Shown here in pieces: positions 26,379-35,047 of a stretch of DNA of 56,837 nt. Within the stretch, counting starts at the first letter, position 1, and each line of letters begins with the position of its first letter. Source of the stretch: Anaerolineae bacterium (lineage in GTDB: Bacteria > Chloroflexota > Anaerolineae > 4572-78 > J111). The notes below the pieces were generated by a model. It saw only the letters and a program-made list of their open reading frames with translations, ran no database searches and had not been told where the DNA came from. The translations under genes and the position numbers were made by a program. The stretch covers positions 1 through 56,837 of the forward strand of contig JAFGNV010000097.1 of NCBI GenBank assembly GCA_016926805.1. Reading direction: 5' to 3'.

Positions 26379-27551
26379 ATGGTAGTGATTAGAGCCATTA
26401 TTCGTTTTATCGTTTTTTTAATTGCTATTGCTGCGATTGTGGTGATTTTGGGGGCCGGTTATTGGGCCTTTACCCAACAAAGCCAGGAAAGTGCGGCCTC
26501 CATATCCGTAGGCGGCGATGCGGGGTTGGCCCACTCGCCGCAGAATGTGGAGGAGTTTTTGCTGGGGATTTATTTGCAATCGCAGGCCGAAACTATCAAC
26601 ACCCCGGTTTCCAATGATCCTGCGCCAGTGCCGTTTACGGTGGATGTGGGTGAAACGGCATTTTCTATCTCCAGTAAATTACTGGAACAGGATTTAATTG
26701 CCGATGCCGACCTGTTCCGCCTCTTTTTGCGTTATAACGGCCTGGATGCCAGACTCGAGGCTGGTGATTACGTGTTGCGTCGTAATATGACCTTTGGCGA
26801 GATTGCCAGGGCGTTGCAAAAAGCCAACTTTGAAGAGGTAACCGTGACCATTCCCGAAGGATGGCGGGCCGAACAGATTGCCGAAATGTTGACCGACGAA
26901 GGTATTATGGATGGCGCGGTCTTTTTAGCTTTTGTGCGGCAGGGTACTGGCCTTGAGCATCCGTTGCTGGCCGACCTGCCGGCCGGAACTTCTTACGAGG
27001 GTTATCTTTTTCCCGATACCTATCGCATCCCGGCCAACGGTACGCCTGAGGATTTGATCACCCGGATGCTCGACAACATGGCCAGCAAACTTCCGCCCAA
27101 TGCGGTGGAACTGGCAGCGGCGCAAGGTTATTCGTTCCGCGATATTCTGACCATTGCTTCCATTGTGGAGCGTGAGGCGGTGGTGCCCGAAGAGCGTCCC
27201 ACGATTGCCAGCGTTTATTTGAATCGTTTGGCTCAGGGCATGTATCTGCAAGCCGACCCCACGGTGCAGTACGCCATGGGCTACCAGACCGACACGGGCC
27301 AATGGTGGAAAACGCCGGTCACCTTGGAAGAATATTCGCAGGTGAATTCGCCGTACAACACTTATCTGAATCCCGGCCTTCCGCCCGGCCCCATTGCCAA
27401 CCCCGGGGCGTCTTCTATTATGGCTACGCTTCAGCCGGAACAGACGGACTTTCTCTTTTTTATGGGTTGCGGCGGCGAAGGCCGGCACCTGTTTGCCGCC
27501 GATTATGTTACGCATGAACAAAACGTTGCCGCCTGTGGCGGTGGACCATGA
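26379..27551 (+). CDS. mltG: Endolytic murein transglycosylase
   Basis: A 390-residue single-pass membrane enzyme of the YceG/MltG family, which cuts nascent glycan strands. The N-terminal helix is at about 5-27, and a LysM-like region follows (about 85-145). The catalytic domain carries IPEGWRAEQIAEML, YLFPDTYRIP, the glutamate E264 in IASIVEREA, and the closing SPYNTYLNPGLPPGPIANPG. It follows the LysM/M23-like lipoprotein by 9 bp and precedes a hydrolase by 25 bp, so the three form an operon. Pairing with a LytM-type protein fits a role in peptidoglycan turnover. Confidence 0.93.
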   Translation: MVVIRAIIRFIVFLIAIAAIVVILGAGYWAFTQQSQESAASISVGGDAGLAHSPQNVEEFLLGIYLQSQAETINTPVSNDPAPVPFTVDVGETAFSISSKLLEQDLIADADLFRLFLRYNGLDARLEAGDYVLRRNMTFGEIARALQKANFEEVTVTIPEGWRAEQIAEMLTDEGIMDGAVFLAFVRQGTGLEHPLLADLPAGTSYEGYLFPDTYRIPANGTPEDLITRMLDNMASKLPPNAVELAAAQGYSFRDILTIASIVEREAVVPEERPTIASVYLNRLAQGMYLQADPTVQYAMGYQTDTGQWWKTPVTLEEYSQVNSPYNTYLNPGLPPGPIANPGASSIMATLQPEQTDFLFFMGCGGEGRHLFAADYVTHEQNVAACGGGP

Positions 27552-27576
27552 TTGAGTAAATGAGAGGAGCATAACA

Positions 27577-28452
27577 ATGCCTGATGAACTCCTGGTAATT
27601 GGTTCTTCCTCCGGCCAGCCCACGGGACGGCGTTTCGCCCCTGCTTATGCCCTGTCTGCGGCGGGCAAGCTCTTTTTGATAGATTGTGGCGCCCCGGTCT
27701 CAACGCTTTTGTATCGTTATAATTTAGACCCAACCGATGTTCAGGCCGTGTTTTTGAGCCACTGGCACATGGATCACGTGGCTGGGTTGGGTCTGTTTTT
27801 AACTCAGAATTACCTCCTCAAACGTCCCGGCCCGCTGAATATCTACGGGCCGCGCGGCACCCGGGGGAAAGTGCGGCGTTTGTTGGAGGATTCTTTTCAA
27901 TTGCCTGATGACCTGGGGTATGAACTCACGATAACAAACGTTAAGCCCGGCAAAACAGCCAAGGAGTCCCTGGTGCGCGTGACCTTTTTTAAAACTCGCC
28001 ACCTGGAGAGCGTGGAGTGCAAAACCGAGTTTGGTCGCAAGGCAATTGCCTTGGGCATGGTCATCGATGGGCCGGGCTGGCGCATTTTATACAGCGGCGA
28101 CCTGCGCTCGCCCGAGGAACTGAGTCCTTACGTAAACGAGTGCGATCTGCTCATTCACGAGATGGCGCATCATCACCCTGAGGATGTGGCCGATTTTGCC
28201 GCCACGGCCAATGTGCCCCACGTGTTGATCAGCCATATTGGACCCGAGTTTGACGAGGCCCCCGGCAGAATTGTCGAGGCTTTTAAGGGACGGTATAAGG
28301 GCAAACTTACCGTTGCCGAAGATGGCACCAAAGTGCCGTTGAGTAAAGGAAATGGTCAACGTTTTAGATTGCCCGCCCTGATTCGTTTTCGGGCGACCGA
28401 GGCATCTGAGAGGATTGAGGAAACAAACCCTGACGATCCACCGGAAAGCTGA
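27577..28452 (+). CDS. Metallo-beta-lactamase-fold hydrolase (RNase Z-like)
   Basis: A 291-residue protein. The binuclear zinc motif HWHMDHVAG is at about residues 64-72. Further ligands appear as a His in TRHLES, an Asp in LYSGDLR and a His in HVLISHIGPEF. The arrangement resembles RNase Z/ElaC and related phosphodiesterases more than lactamases, but the RNase Z exosite is not obvious. It is the third gene of the mltG operon, 25 bp downstream. A basic C-terminal extension (about 245-291) is unusual. The substrate cannot be determined. Confidence 0.82.
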   Translation: MPDELLVIGSSSGQPTGRRFAPAYALSAAGKLFLIDCGAPVSTLLYRYNLDPTDVQAVFLSHWHMDHVAGLGLFLTQNYLLKRPGPLNIYGPRGTRGKVRRLLEDSFQLPDDLGYELTITNVKPGKTAKESLVRVTFFKTRHLESVECKTEFGRKAIALGMVIDGPGWRILYSGDLRSPEELSPYVNECDLLIHEMAHHHPEDVADFAATANVPHVLISHIGPEFDEAPGRIVEAFKGRYKGKLTVAEDGTKVPLSKGNGQRFRLPALIRFRATEASERIEETNPDDPPES

Positions 28453-28509
28453 ATACTACAAAACATGAAACAAATTTACGCAAGGTAATACTTTGAGAAG
28501 GTTCCGGCC

Positions 28510-28546
28510 AGACCTCAAAAGGTCTCAGGCGAATCCGCGATTCGCC
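28510..28546 (+). promoter_or_regulatory. Two adjacent perfect hairpins upstream of the zinc-ribbon gene
   Basis: AGACCT/AGGTCT (28510-28525, 4-base loop) and GGCGAATC/GATTCGCC (28528-28546, 3-base loop) stand side by side in the 155-bp gap before the zinc-ribbon gene. There is no T-tract, so they are not a classical terminator. They could be a leader structure or a remnant of a repeat. Confidence 0.5.
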
Positions 28547-28607
28547 CACCTTAAGGGTCTAAAACGGGAAGTAATTTCTGGATGGTTACTTAGAAAGGGG
28601 ATACCAG

Positions 28608-29699
28608 ATGGCCAGGAAAACAGTTGGTTACGTACGGACAGAGTGGACCTGCCCCAATTGCCAAACCCGGAATCCCGGGCCACAGAAAACATGTACCAGT
28701 TGCGGCATGCCCCAGCCGGATGATGTAAAATTTGAACAGGCCGCTCACGAGGAACTTATCACCGCCGAGGACGAACTGAAAAAGGCCAAAGCCGGTCCCG
28801 ATGTACACTGTTACTACTGCGGTTCGCGCAATCCGGCGGGCGCTACCAACTGTAGCCAGTGTGGCGCGGACTTGACCGAGGGCACGGCCCGCCAGAGTGG
28901 CCAGGTTTTGGGCGCGCGGCGCCAGGGACCAGCTCAGAAAATTACCTGTTCTGCCTGCGGCGCAGAGAACGAAGCCAACGCCCCTAAATGCGCCCAATGT
29001 GGGGCCAGTTTGGCCAGACCGGAAGCGGAACCCAAAACCCGGCCAGAGGTTCAACCGGCGGCCACAAGGCGAATTGGCTTGTTTGGCGGCATTGGTTTGG
29101 CGGTCTTGCTGTTGCTATGTGTGGCGGGCATTGTTTTTATGGTTCTTTCCCGTCGGACCGAGGATATTAGGGGGACGGTAAGTGGGGTAACGTGGACGCG
29201 CACCATCGCCATCGAGGCCTTGCAGCCGGTAGAACATGAGGCTTGGCAGGATGACATTCCCGCTGAGGCGGTGATGGGCGTTTGCACCCAGAAAGTCCAC
29301 CATACCCAGAGCGACCCGGCTCCCAATGCCAGAGAGGTTTGCGGCACCCCTTACAGTGTAGACAAAGGCAGCGGCTATGCCGAAGTGGTGCAGGATTGTG
29401 AATACGAGGTGTTTGCCGATTGGTGCAAATATACGGTGGATGAGTGGCGGCAGGTTGACGAAGTCTCTCAGAGCGGCAACGACCTCAATCCTCACTGGCC
29501 CCCTGTTTCGGCGTTGAACCAGAATCAGCGTGAAGGCGAGCGGAGTGAAGATTACGAGGTGATATTTAACGCCGAGGACGGCCAATATACGTATCACCCC
29601 GATAGCGAAGCTGAGTTTGACGATTACCAAATCGGCAGCCGGTGGATTTTGAAAGTGAACACGTTTAACGCGGTGCTTGAGACAGAACCGATGCGGTAG
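28608..29699 (+). CDS. Membrane protein with three zinc ribbons
   Basis: A 363-residue protein. AGGGGA precedes the ATG. Three CxxC...CxxC zinc ribbons occupy the first 130 residues: CPNCQTRN...CTSCG, CYYCGSRN...CSQCG and CSACGAEN...CAQCG. A basic linker and one membrane helix (about 160-182) follow. The exposed C-terminal domain (about 190-363) contains conserved-looking Trp and Cys residues (MGVCTQKVHH, DWCKYTVDEW). So ribbons in the cytoplasm are linked to an outside domain, a common but uncharacterised layout. A shared bidirectional terminator lies downstream. Confidence 0.75.
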   Translation: MARKTVGYVRTEWTCPNCQTRNPGPQKTCTSCGMPQPDDVKFEQAAHEELITAEDELKKAKAGPDVHCYYCGSRNPAGATNCSQCGADLTEGTARQSGQVLGARRQGPAQKITCSACGAENEANAPKCAQCGASLARPEAEPKTRPEVQPAATRRIGLFGGIGLAVLLLLCVAGIVFMVLSRRTEDIRGTVSGVTWTRTIAIEALQPVEHEAWQDDIPAEAVMGVCTQKVHHTQSDPAPNAREVCGTPYSVDKGSGYAEVVQDCEYEVFADWCKYTVDEWRQVDEVSQSGNDLNPHWPPVSALNQNQREGERSEDYEVIFNAEDGQYTYHPDSEAEFDDYQIGSRWILKVNTFNAVLETEPMR

Positions 29700-29732
29700 T
29701 AAAGCTGGCAGATCTTTGGAATTGAAACCGGA

Positions 29733-29824
29733 GTATCCTCTCAATATTTTGGGGTAGGGACAGAATATTATTCTGTCCCTACCGAGTAAATATGTGAATT
29801 CGCCCCTATTTATTGAGAAGATAC
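29733..29824. mobile_element. Family B1 palindromic element, copy 2 (reverse)
   Basis: A 92-bp element with ends GTATCCTCTCAATA and TATTGAGAAGATAC, carrying the core GTAGGGACAGAATA/TATTCTGTCCCTAC. It is the reverse complement of the copy at 12246-12336, almost base for base. Confidence 0.88.
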
Positions 29825-29860
29825 AAACCGGAAACGATAAATAAATAGAAATAAAAAAAG

Positions 29861-29889
29861 AAAAAGCCCGGCAATCAGCCGGGCTTTTT
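29861..29889. terminator. Bidirectional intrinsic terminator
   Basis: A perfect 12-bp stem, AAAAAGCCCGGC (29861-29872) and GCCGGGCTTTTT (29878-29889), with a 5-base loop. It has A-rich and T-rich flanks on both strands and lies between the convergent zinc-ribbon and DUF4342 genes. Confidence 0.92.
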
Positions 29890-29908
29890 GCTTTTGGAAA
29901 TTTTCAAC

Positions 29909-30229
29909 CTATTTGGTTTCGTCAACTTCGTTTACAACCCGTTCCACCTTCACGCTGAGTTTGGTCACCACGCCCGCCAACAACGCGATGGCACTGAATA
30001 CCGGAGCCAACACAATTGCGGCGGTCATCCCAACCAGTCCGACCGTGAGCGGCATGTCCAGCAGAACTGTTCCGTTGTGGTTGTAAACGGTGAAACGGCG
30101 GACATTGCCTTCGTGTAGTAATTCTTTCACTTTGGTCACAACCTCTTCCCCGCTAAACACATATTCCTCCGCCCGAACTTGTTCGGCTCGAAGCTGTTCG
30201 GCATTTACTTTTTCATTTTGTTCAGTCAT
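29909..30229 (-). CDS. DUF4342 domain protein
   Basis: A 106-residue protein. GAGGTGA precedes the ATG at 30229. The N terminus is helical and charged. The DUF4342 core, VKELLHEGNVRRFTVYN followed by GTVLLDMPLTVGLVG, ends in a hydrophobic helix pair. Similar domains occur in small stress- or envelope-related proteins of Firmicutes and Chloroflexota, with no known activity. It sits 112 bp downstream of the amidohydrolase fusion on the same strand but has its own AT-rich upstream region containing TATAAT, so it may be transcribed separately. Confidence 0.85.
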   Translation of the reverse strand: MTEQNEKVNAEQLRAEQVRAEEYVFSGEEVVTKVKELLHEGNVRRFTVYNHNGTVLLDMPLTVGLVGMTAAIVLAPVFSAIALLAGVVTKLSVKVERVVNEVDETK

Positions 30230-30341
30230 GGAATCACCTCGTTAAATGTAATTATATTATCGTGTAATTGTTATTGTGTGTAATCTCGTTCATATATCAA
30301 TACGAGGTTTTTCCCAAAAAGTTTCGTTGTTTAGAATGATT

Positions 30342-32330
30342 TTACGCCTGGGTAACCAAATCTACGTACTCAACTTTGAGTTGGCTGTCGGCCTTTACCT
30401 GAAATTTCTCCAGGAGTTCGCCAATCAATTCGGCTTTACGGAGGGCGTCTTTGGCCGACCAGGTCCGACTCTTGATTTCCAGGTAAACGTTGCCGGCTTC
30501 GGCGCCAGAAGGTTGGTCCAGGTTGATGGCAAAATCGGTATCTTTGTAACTGATATGACACCGACGGCGCTTTTTGACCACCTCTTGTTCTGCTTTGGGC
30601 TTGAAATACTCCCGATAAAACCGGAGGCTCTGGTTGGCCGAAGCGGTGTAGCGGGCGCGGGTGAGTAGCACCGAATTTTCAAACTCCTTTTCCACGGTTG
30701 GACCCATCAGGGTCATTGTGTAAAACGTTTCCTGTAATTCACCGCGCTCATTCTTAACTTCATCTTCGCGAAAGCGCAACCGCCCGGCCTCCGGGTCTTC
30801 AAACAGAAAGTAAGTATCGTATTGATCTCGACTGGAGTGGCGGTATGTTTCAATCCCGGCCTCACTAAATACCTCATTAATATCAATCAATTCTGGCAGA
30901 CGAAGTTTGACCTGAATCTCAAATGTTTCCTGCGGGATGAAGTCGGTGCTGATGGCCAGGAGCTTGGAAAGAATATTTCCTTCTCGCGCGGTCAGGAAGG
31001 CATCAATCCGGCGGGCAATCTGTTCAGCCTCAGCGATAATATCGGTTTCATTCAGGGTCAGCAACTCGCGGTTACGCATCAAAACTCGGCCATCCACAAT
31101 GACATCGCGCACATCGGTGGCTTTGGTGGCGTAAACCAGTTGCGAATAAACTGCCTCGGGATCGCGGGCAAAACGGGGCAGTTGGTGGGTATTGGCCATG
31201 GCAATCACAGACAGGTCGGCCCGTTTGCCGGGTTCCAGGGAGCCGGTTAAATGGTCAATATGAACGGCCCGCGCGCCTTCGATGGTGGCTAAAGCCCAGG
31301 TAGTTTTGGCCGGCAGCAGGGTGGGATCGCCAAAAACACCCTTTTGCAAAAAGGCGGCCAGGCGGGTTTCTTCAAACATATCCAGGTCGTTGTTGGAGGC
31401 AGGGCCGTCGGTGCCAATGCCGACGTGAAGCCCGAGATCAACCAGTTTTTGCACCGGGGCCGTGCCGCTGGCCAGCTTTAGATTGCTGCTGGGGCAATGG
31501 GCTACCCCGGCCCGGTAATGGTACAGGGTGCGCATTTCATTATCATGCAAATGCACACAGTGGGCGGCAATCACTTTGGCCCGGAACAGGTTGTATTGTT
31601 CCAGCCAGGACACGACGGTGGTGCCGTATTGGCTGACACTGTTTTCCTGTTCCAGTGCAGTTTCGGCCACGTGGATGTGCAACGGAACATCAAACTCGGT
31701 GGCCAGGGTAACACAGTTTTGCAGCATGTCCGGGGTTGCGGTATAGGGGGCGTGGGGCGCAACCGCCGGAATAATCAGGGGATGATCTCGCCATTCTTCA
31801 ATAAACCGGCGACAATAAGCCAGGCTCTCGTCGTAGTTGGAGGCATCGGGTGAGGGAAATTTGAGGATGGTCTGGCCCAGTACGGCCCGCATCCCGGCTT
31901 CGACGGTGGCCCGCGCCACTTCTGCCTCGTTGTAATACATGTCGCAAAACGTGGTCACGCCGGAGCGAATCATTTCGGCGCAGCCCAGCAAGGTGCCGAT
32001 GTAACAGAATTGAGGCCCAACAAATTCTCGTTCCACCGGCATCATATAACCATAGAGCCACACATCTAAACGCAGGTCGTCGGCCAGACCGCGCAACAGA
32101 GTCATTGGCACATGGGTGTGGGCATTAATTAAACCAGGGCTGATGATGCAGTTCTGGCAGTCAATCACTGTTGTGGCCTCATAGGTCGCCTCAAGGTCAT
32201 CGCTCGGGCCAAGCGCCACAATGAGGTTATCTTTGATGGCAACTGTGCCGTTTGGATAAAGGCTCATCCGGTTATCCATTGTCACCAGATAACCATTTGT
32301 CAACAAAATATCAACCGTTTGCTTTGTCAC
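30342..32330 (-). CDS. Amidohydrolase (MTA/SAH deaminase-like) fused to a CYTH-like domain
   Basis: 662 residues from the GTG at 32330, chosen because AGGAG lies 7 bases upstream. Residues 1-440 form an amidohydrolase of the 5'-methylthioadenosine/S-adenosylhomocysteine deaminase type: metal motif HTHVPM, VAPHAPYT, HIHVAET, HCVHL and GTDGPASNND are all present. Residues about 470-662 match a CYTH (triphosphate tunnel) fold: FEIQVKL (ExExK with the second Glu as Gln), YDTYFLFED, GRLRFRED, YTMTLMGP, and the late YLEIKSRTWS. CYTH proteins act on triphosphates such as thiamine triphosphate or ATP. The fusion suggests linked nucleoside or nucleotide metabolism, but that is inference. Confidence 0.82.
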   Translation of the reverse strand: MTKQTVDILLTNGYLVTMDNRMSLYPNGTVAIKDNLIVALGPSDDLEATYEATTVIDCQNCIISPGLINAHTHVPMTLLRGLADDLRLDVWLYGYMMPVEREFVGPQFCYIGTLLGCAEMIRSGVTTFCDMYYNEAEVARATVEAGMRAVLGQTILKFPSPDASNYDESLAYCRRFIEEWRDHPLIIPAVAPHAPYTATPDMLQNCVTLATEFDVPLHIHVAETALEQENSVSQYGTTVVSWLEQYNLFRAKVIAAHCVHLHDNEMRTLYHYRAGVAHCPSSNLKLASGTAPVQKLVDLGLHVGIGTDGPASNNDLDMFEETRLAAFLQKGVFGDPTLLPAKTTWALATIEGARAVHIDHLTGSLEPGKRADLSVIAMANTHQLPRFARDPEAVYSQLVYATKATDVRDVIVDGRVLMRNRELLTLNETDIIAEAEQIARRIDAFLTAREGNILSKLLAISTDFIPQETFEIQVKLRLPELIDINEVFSEAGIETYRHSSRDQYDTYFLFEDPEAGRLRFREDEVKNERGELQETFYTMTLMGPTVEKEFENSVLLTRARYTASANQSLRFYREYFKPKAEQEVVKKRRRCHISYKDTDFAINLDQPSGAEAGNVYLEIKSRTWSAKDALRKAELIGELLEKFQVKADSQLKVEYVDLVTQA

Positions 32331-32536
32331 TATATGCTCCTGTTCTGACCAACCGATAGAATTTGCAAAACGAGCCAGGGCAATAACAACCACTGGCTCT
32401 GTTGCGACTTTTGATGTTTTGGGTTGAGAAGGATATAACCAATGATGCCAAAGCCACCCAGGTATTCAAACGTTATGGGGTATTGGGGTGACGGCAACTA
32501 CTATCAGGCGTGCGTTATTGGCTGAACCGTCTGGTT

Positions 32537-32797
32537 TTAGAGGTCGTCTTCCTCTCCCAAATCCTCATCCAGGAAGAGGTCCTCGTCTTCGTCTTCATCC
32601 CATTCCAAATCCTCATCATCCTCAAATAACTCTTCATCTTCCCACTCTTCTTCTTCCTCTTCCAGTTCAACCAAGTCGTCCAGGACCTCATACGTCAGGC
32701 AGCCCTCTTCCGGGTCGTATACAATTTCTTCCGAGATGCACGTTTTGCTTTCGTTAAAAATGCAATCAAGTGCTCGACAAATAATTCTGGTAGCCAT
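32537..32797 (-). CDS. Small Cys-containing protein with very acidic tail
   Basis: An 86-residue protein whose ATG overlaps the VKOR stop codon (TAATG), implying translational coupling. Residues 1-36 hold three spaced cysteines plus one more (ICRALDCIF, KTCISEE, EEGCLTYE), a small zinc-binding-like pattern reminiscent of DUF1540. From residue 43 it is almost purely Glu/Asp with scattered Trp and Phe. As third gene of a DsbA-VKOR unit it could be redox-linked, but there is no export signal, so a cytoplasmic metal-binding role is equally likely. Confidence 0.65.
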   Translation of the reverse strand: MATRIICRALDCIFNESKTCISEEIVYDPEEGCLTYEVLDDLVELEEEEEEWEDEELFEDDEDLEWDEDEDEDLFLDEDLGEEDDL

Positions 32798-33270
32798 TAT
32801 TCCCTTTCGCTATGTAGAGTCAAAGTAGATAGAATAAAAATAATAACCATAATTAAGGCCGACGCCAGGCACCAGCGGCATATCGCCTCAATTACAAACA
32901 ACTCTAAATAGGTTAGATATGCCGAATATAGCATACCCGTTAAAGAAATGCCAAAAACGGCCAGGGCCGTGTAAGCCGACCAACCTGAACCAGTGGCGGC
33001 CAAACGTCCCTGCCAAATAAGCAGCAACAAAATCGCAGCATAGGCCGCCAAGCCCCACACCGGCAGGGGAATGCCCATCAGGTTGGCGTAGACACTATTT
33101 TTGACTGTTTCGCAACCCGATGATCCCCCGCAAGCCAGGATTGCCTCAGGAGCGGCGTAACCCCACATCAGGTAAGCTGACACCCCTAACCCGGCTAGGC
33201 TTAACGGCAGCGTCGCCCAGTATATCCAATCAACACCAACCAATTTTAGTTTAGCCGTTAAGGTACTCAT
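32797..33270 (-). CDS. Vitamin K epoxide reductase (VKOR) family protein
   Basis: A 157-residue membrane protein with four to five helices. VKOR reoxidises DsbA-type thiol oxidases by passing electrons to quinones. The loop pair C47/C53 (ACGGSSGCETV) and the active-site CRWC at 131-134 are both visible, as are the conserved SVYANLMGIPLPVWG Ser and loop. The ATG overlaps the DsbA stop (ATGA), and the stop overlaps the next start (TAATG). The three genes are therefore tightly coupled, and the partner thiol oxidase is encoded just upstream. Confidence 0.92.
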   Translation of the reverse strand: MSTLTAKLKLVGVDWIYWATLPLSLAGLGVSAYLMWGYAAPEAILACGGSSGCETVKNSVYANLMGIPLPVWGLAAYAAILLLLIWQGRLAATGSGWSAYTALAVFGISLTGMLYSAYLTYLELFVIEAICRWCLASALIMVIIFILSTLTLHSERE

Positions 33271-33929
33271 TGAGCCGCAGCCAACTCCCTTTCGATGATA
33301 CTTTGAAATTCAGAATAAGGTTTATTACCTACAATCCGCCGATTATTGATAAAGAAGGTTGGCGTGGAGTTTACGCCTCGATTAGCTGCCGCCTGAGTTG
33401 CTTGGCCCACATCGGTTCGATGCGCGCCGCTGGCCAGACATTGGGCCACTGCATTTCCGTCTAAACCAAGCTCGTTGGCTAACGCCACCAGGGAATCCTG
33501 GTTTAGCAGCATCATCCCCTGATTTTCAAAGAGCGCGTGCTGGTACTCAAAAAATTTGCCCTGGTCCTGGGCGCACCAGGCGGCCTCGGTCGCCAATCCT
33601 ATGGTGGAATCGCCCAGGTAGTAGGGATGCACTACGTATTTGACTTTTCCAGAATCAACGTACTCTGCTTCCAGCAGAGGCAATGTGTTGAGTATAAAAT
33701 CTCGACAATGCGTGCAACCATAATCCGAATACTCAATGATGGTTACCGGCGCGTCGGCCTGGCCTTTCGTCGGATACCGGCTAACATCAACCTCCCCGGC
33801 CTGATTACCCACCACCATCAAACCGCCAGCAATGAGCAAGGCCGCCCCCATCACCAAAACAATCATGGTTGGTGAAATGGTTGGCTTTGCCTGTCTCTTG
33901 ACTCTACTTTTTATTTTAGCTTTAGCCAA
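33267..33929 (-). CDS. Membrane-anchored DsbA-family thiol oxidase
   Basis: 220 residues from TTG (33929), with a GGGGGGA tract about 10 bases upstream. A basic N terminus leads into one membrane helix (about 22-40). The thioredoxin-fold domain carries CTHC at 72-75 (YSDYGCTHCRDF) and the cis-proline in NSTPTFFINN, typical of DsbA/DsbG-like proteins that introduce disulfides outside the membrane. The stop overlaps the VKOR start, so oxidase and its reoxidising partner are co-translated. A promoter on this strand is visible at 33971-33999. Confidence 0.92.
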   Translation of the reverse strand: MAKAKIKSRVKRQAKPTISPTMIVLVMGAALLIAGGLMVVGNQAGEVDVSRYPTKGQADAPVTIIEYSDYGCTHCRDFILNTLPLLEAEYVDSGKVKYVVHPYYLGDSTIGLATEAAWCAQDQGKFFEYQHALFENQGMMLLNQDSLVALANELGLDGNAVAQCLASGAHRTDVGQATQAAANRGVNSTPTFFINNRRIVGNKPYSEFQSIIERELAAAQ

Positions 33930-33970
33930 TGAGTTAATCCCCCCGCAGACATCTATAGATTTGTGGTTAA

Positions 33971-33999
33971 AGTTTAACGAATTTGAGCCAGTCAGTCAA
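33971..33999 (-). promoter_or_regulatory. Promoter for the DsbA-VKOR operon
   Basis: On the minus strand TTGACT (33999-33994) and TAAACT (33976-33971) are separated by 17 bp, about 40 bp before the DsbA start. Confidence 0.6.
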
Positions 34000-34055
34000 G
34001 AATCAAAACCGCAACTGAAACATCCTATTTTTGGGTTTTAAAACCTTTTACCTGC

Positions 34056-34084
34056 TTGACCTCGATAGTAACCTGAAATAAAAT
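34056..34084 (+). promoter_or_regulatory. Promoter for the FHA gene
   Basis: TTGACC (34056-34061) and TAAAAT (34079-34084) are separated by 17 bp and lie about 98 bp before the FHA start. Each box has five consensus matches. The 252-bp divergent region thus carries one promoter for each direction. Confidence 0.65.
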
Positions 34085-34181
34085 ATCATGTATCAACATA
34101 GAGGTTGGGGTACCGGGCCTTAAAATTTTTACCCTGGCGTTTCAGTTTCTAAACATTAGCTGATTTTTGGAGGAAAAATCC

Positions 34182-35018
34182 ATGTCTACTGAAGATAACG
34201 CACTCTCTGCAAAAAATTTATTCTTGCTGACCTTGAAAGGTGAAATTACGGTTCAATTTACAGATGATCACACTCTTGAAGGTGAATTTGTAACCCAAGA
34301 CGAACTGAACATCTTTGTGCGGGTTGATAATGAACTGGTGATGATTCCTCGCAGTCAGATTCGCTATCTTAAAGGTCGCCAGGGCCAACCGGCGGAAAAG
34401 GACGATTCGCAGGCAAGGGTTCTGGCCACGGGTATATCCGAATCCTTTCTGGAAACACAAGACGCCGAATCCCCTCTCCCGGATATTGACGAACTCTATG
34501 AAACCGATGCCACGGTTGTTTTGCCTGAAGAGCCAGAAGAAATCCTGGCCACGCCTGAGTTTGAGACAACTCCAGAGTCGGTCGGATTGAAAGTGCAAGA
34601 TGTCGGCATAGAATTTGAAAACGACGAAGACCCCACCCTGGTCTTTGAGGAAGAGATTGAAGCCGATGAACTGGAGGATGCCACTTTTGTACTCCCCCAG
34701 GAAGAATCCCCCACCCAAGAGATTCCGGCCTATCTGGATTGTACGTCTGGCCCCCACGCAGGTGAGGTTTTCCAGCTGACCGCCGGCTGCGCCACTATCG
34801 GCCGGGCCGGCGACAATATCTTCTCCCTGGCAAAAGACAAAGAAATTTCCCGTCGGCATTCCAAAATTGAATACGAGGCCGGTAACTTTGTTATTGAAGA
34901 CCAAAATAGTCTTAATGGCACTTTTGTCAACGACGAGCGAATTGAAGGTCCCCGTTACCTGGAAGATGGGGACGAGATTCTGGTCGGCGTATCCACCCTG
35001 ATTTTTCGCCGGAATTAG
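34182..35018 (+). CDS. FHA domain protein
   Basis: 278 residues from the ATG at 34182, with GGAGG 8 bases upstream. An N-terminal small beta-barrel-like region (about 10-65, EITVQFTDDHTLEGEFV) looks Sm/SH3-like. A long acidic, proline-containing linker follows (about 75-180). The C-terminal FHA domain has the phosphothreonine-binding signature GRAGDN, SRRHSKIEYE and NSLNGTFVNDERI. FHA proteins bind phosphothreonine partners of Ser/Thr kinases, but no kinase gene is in this window. The linker holds several Thr-Glu/Asp sites that could be phosphorylated. Confidence 0.9.
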   Translation: MSTEDNALSAKNLFLLTLKGEITVQFTDDHTLEGEFVTQDELNIFVRVDNELVMIPRSQIRYLKGRQGQPAEKDDSQARVLATGISESFLETQDAESPLPDIDELYETDATVVLPEEPEEILATPEFETTPESVGLKVQDVGIEFENDEDPTLVFEEEIEADELEDATFVLPQEESPTQEIPAYLDCTSGPHAGEVFQLTAGCATIGRAGDNIFSLAKDKEISRRHSKIEYEAGNFVIEDQNSLNGTFVNDERIEGPRYLEDGDEILVGVSTLIFRRN

Positions 35019-35047
35019 GCGATTTATAAATAGGACTTATTACCCTG

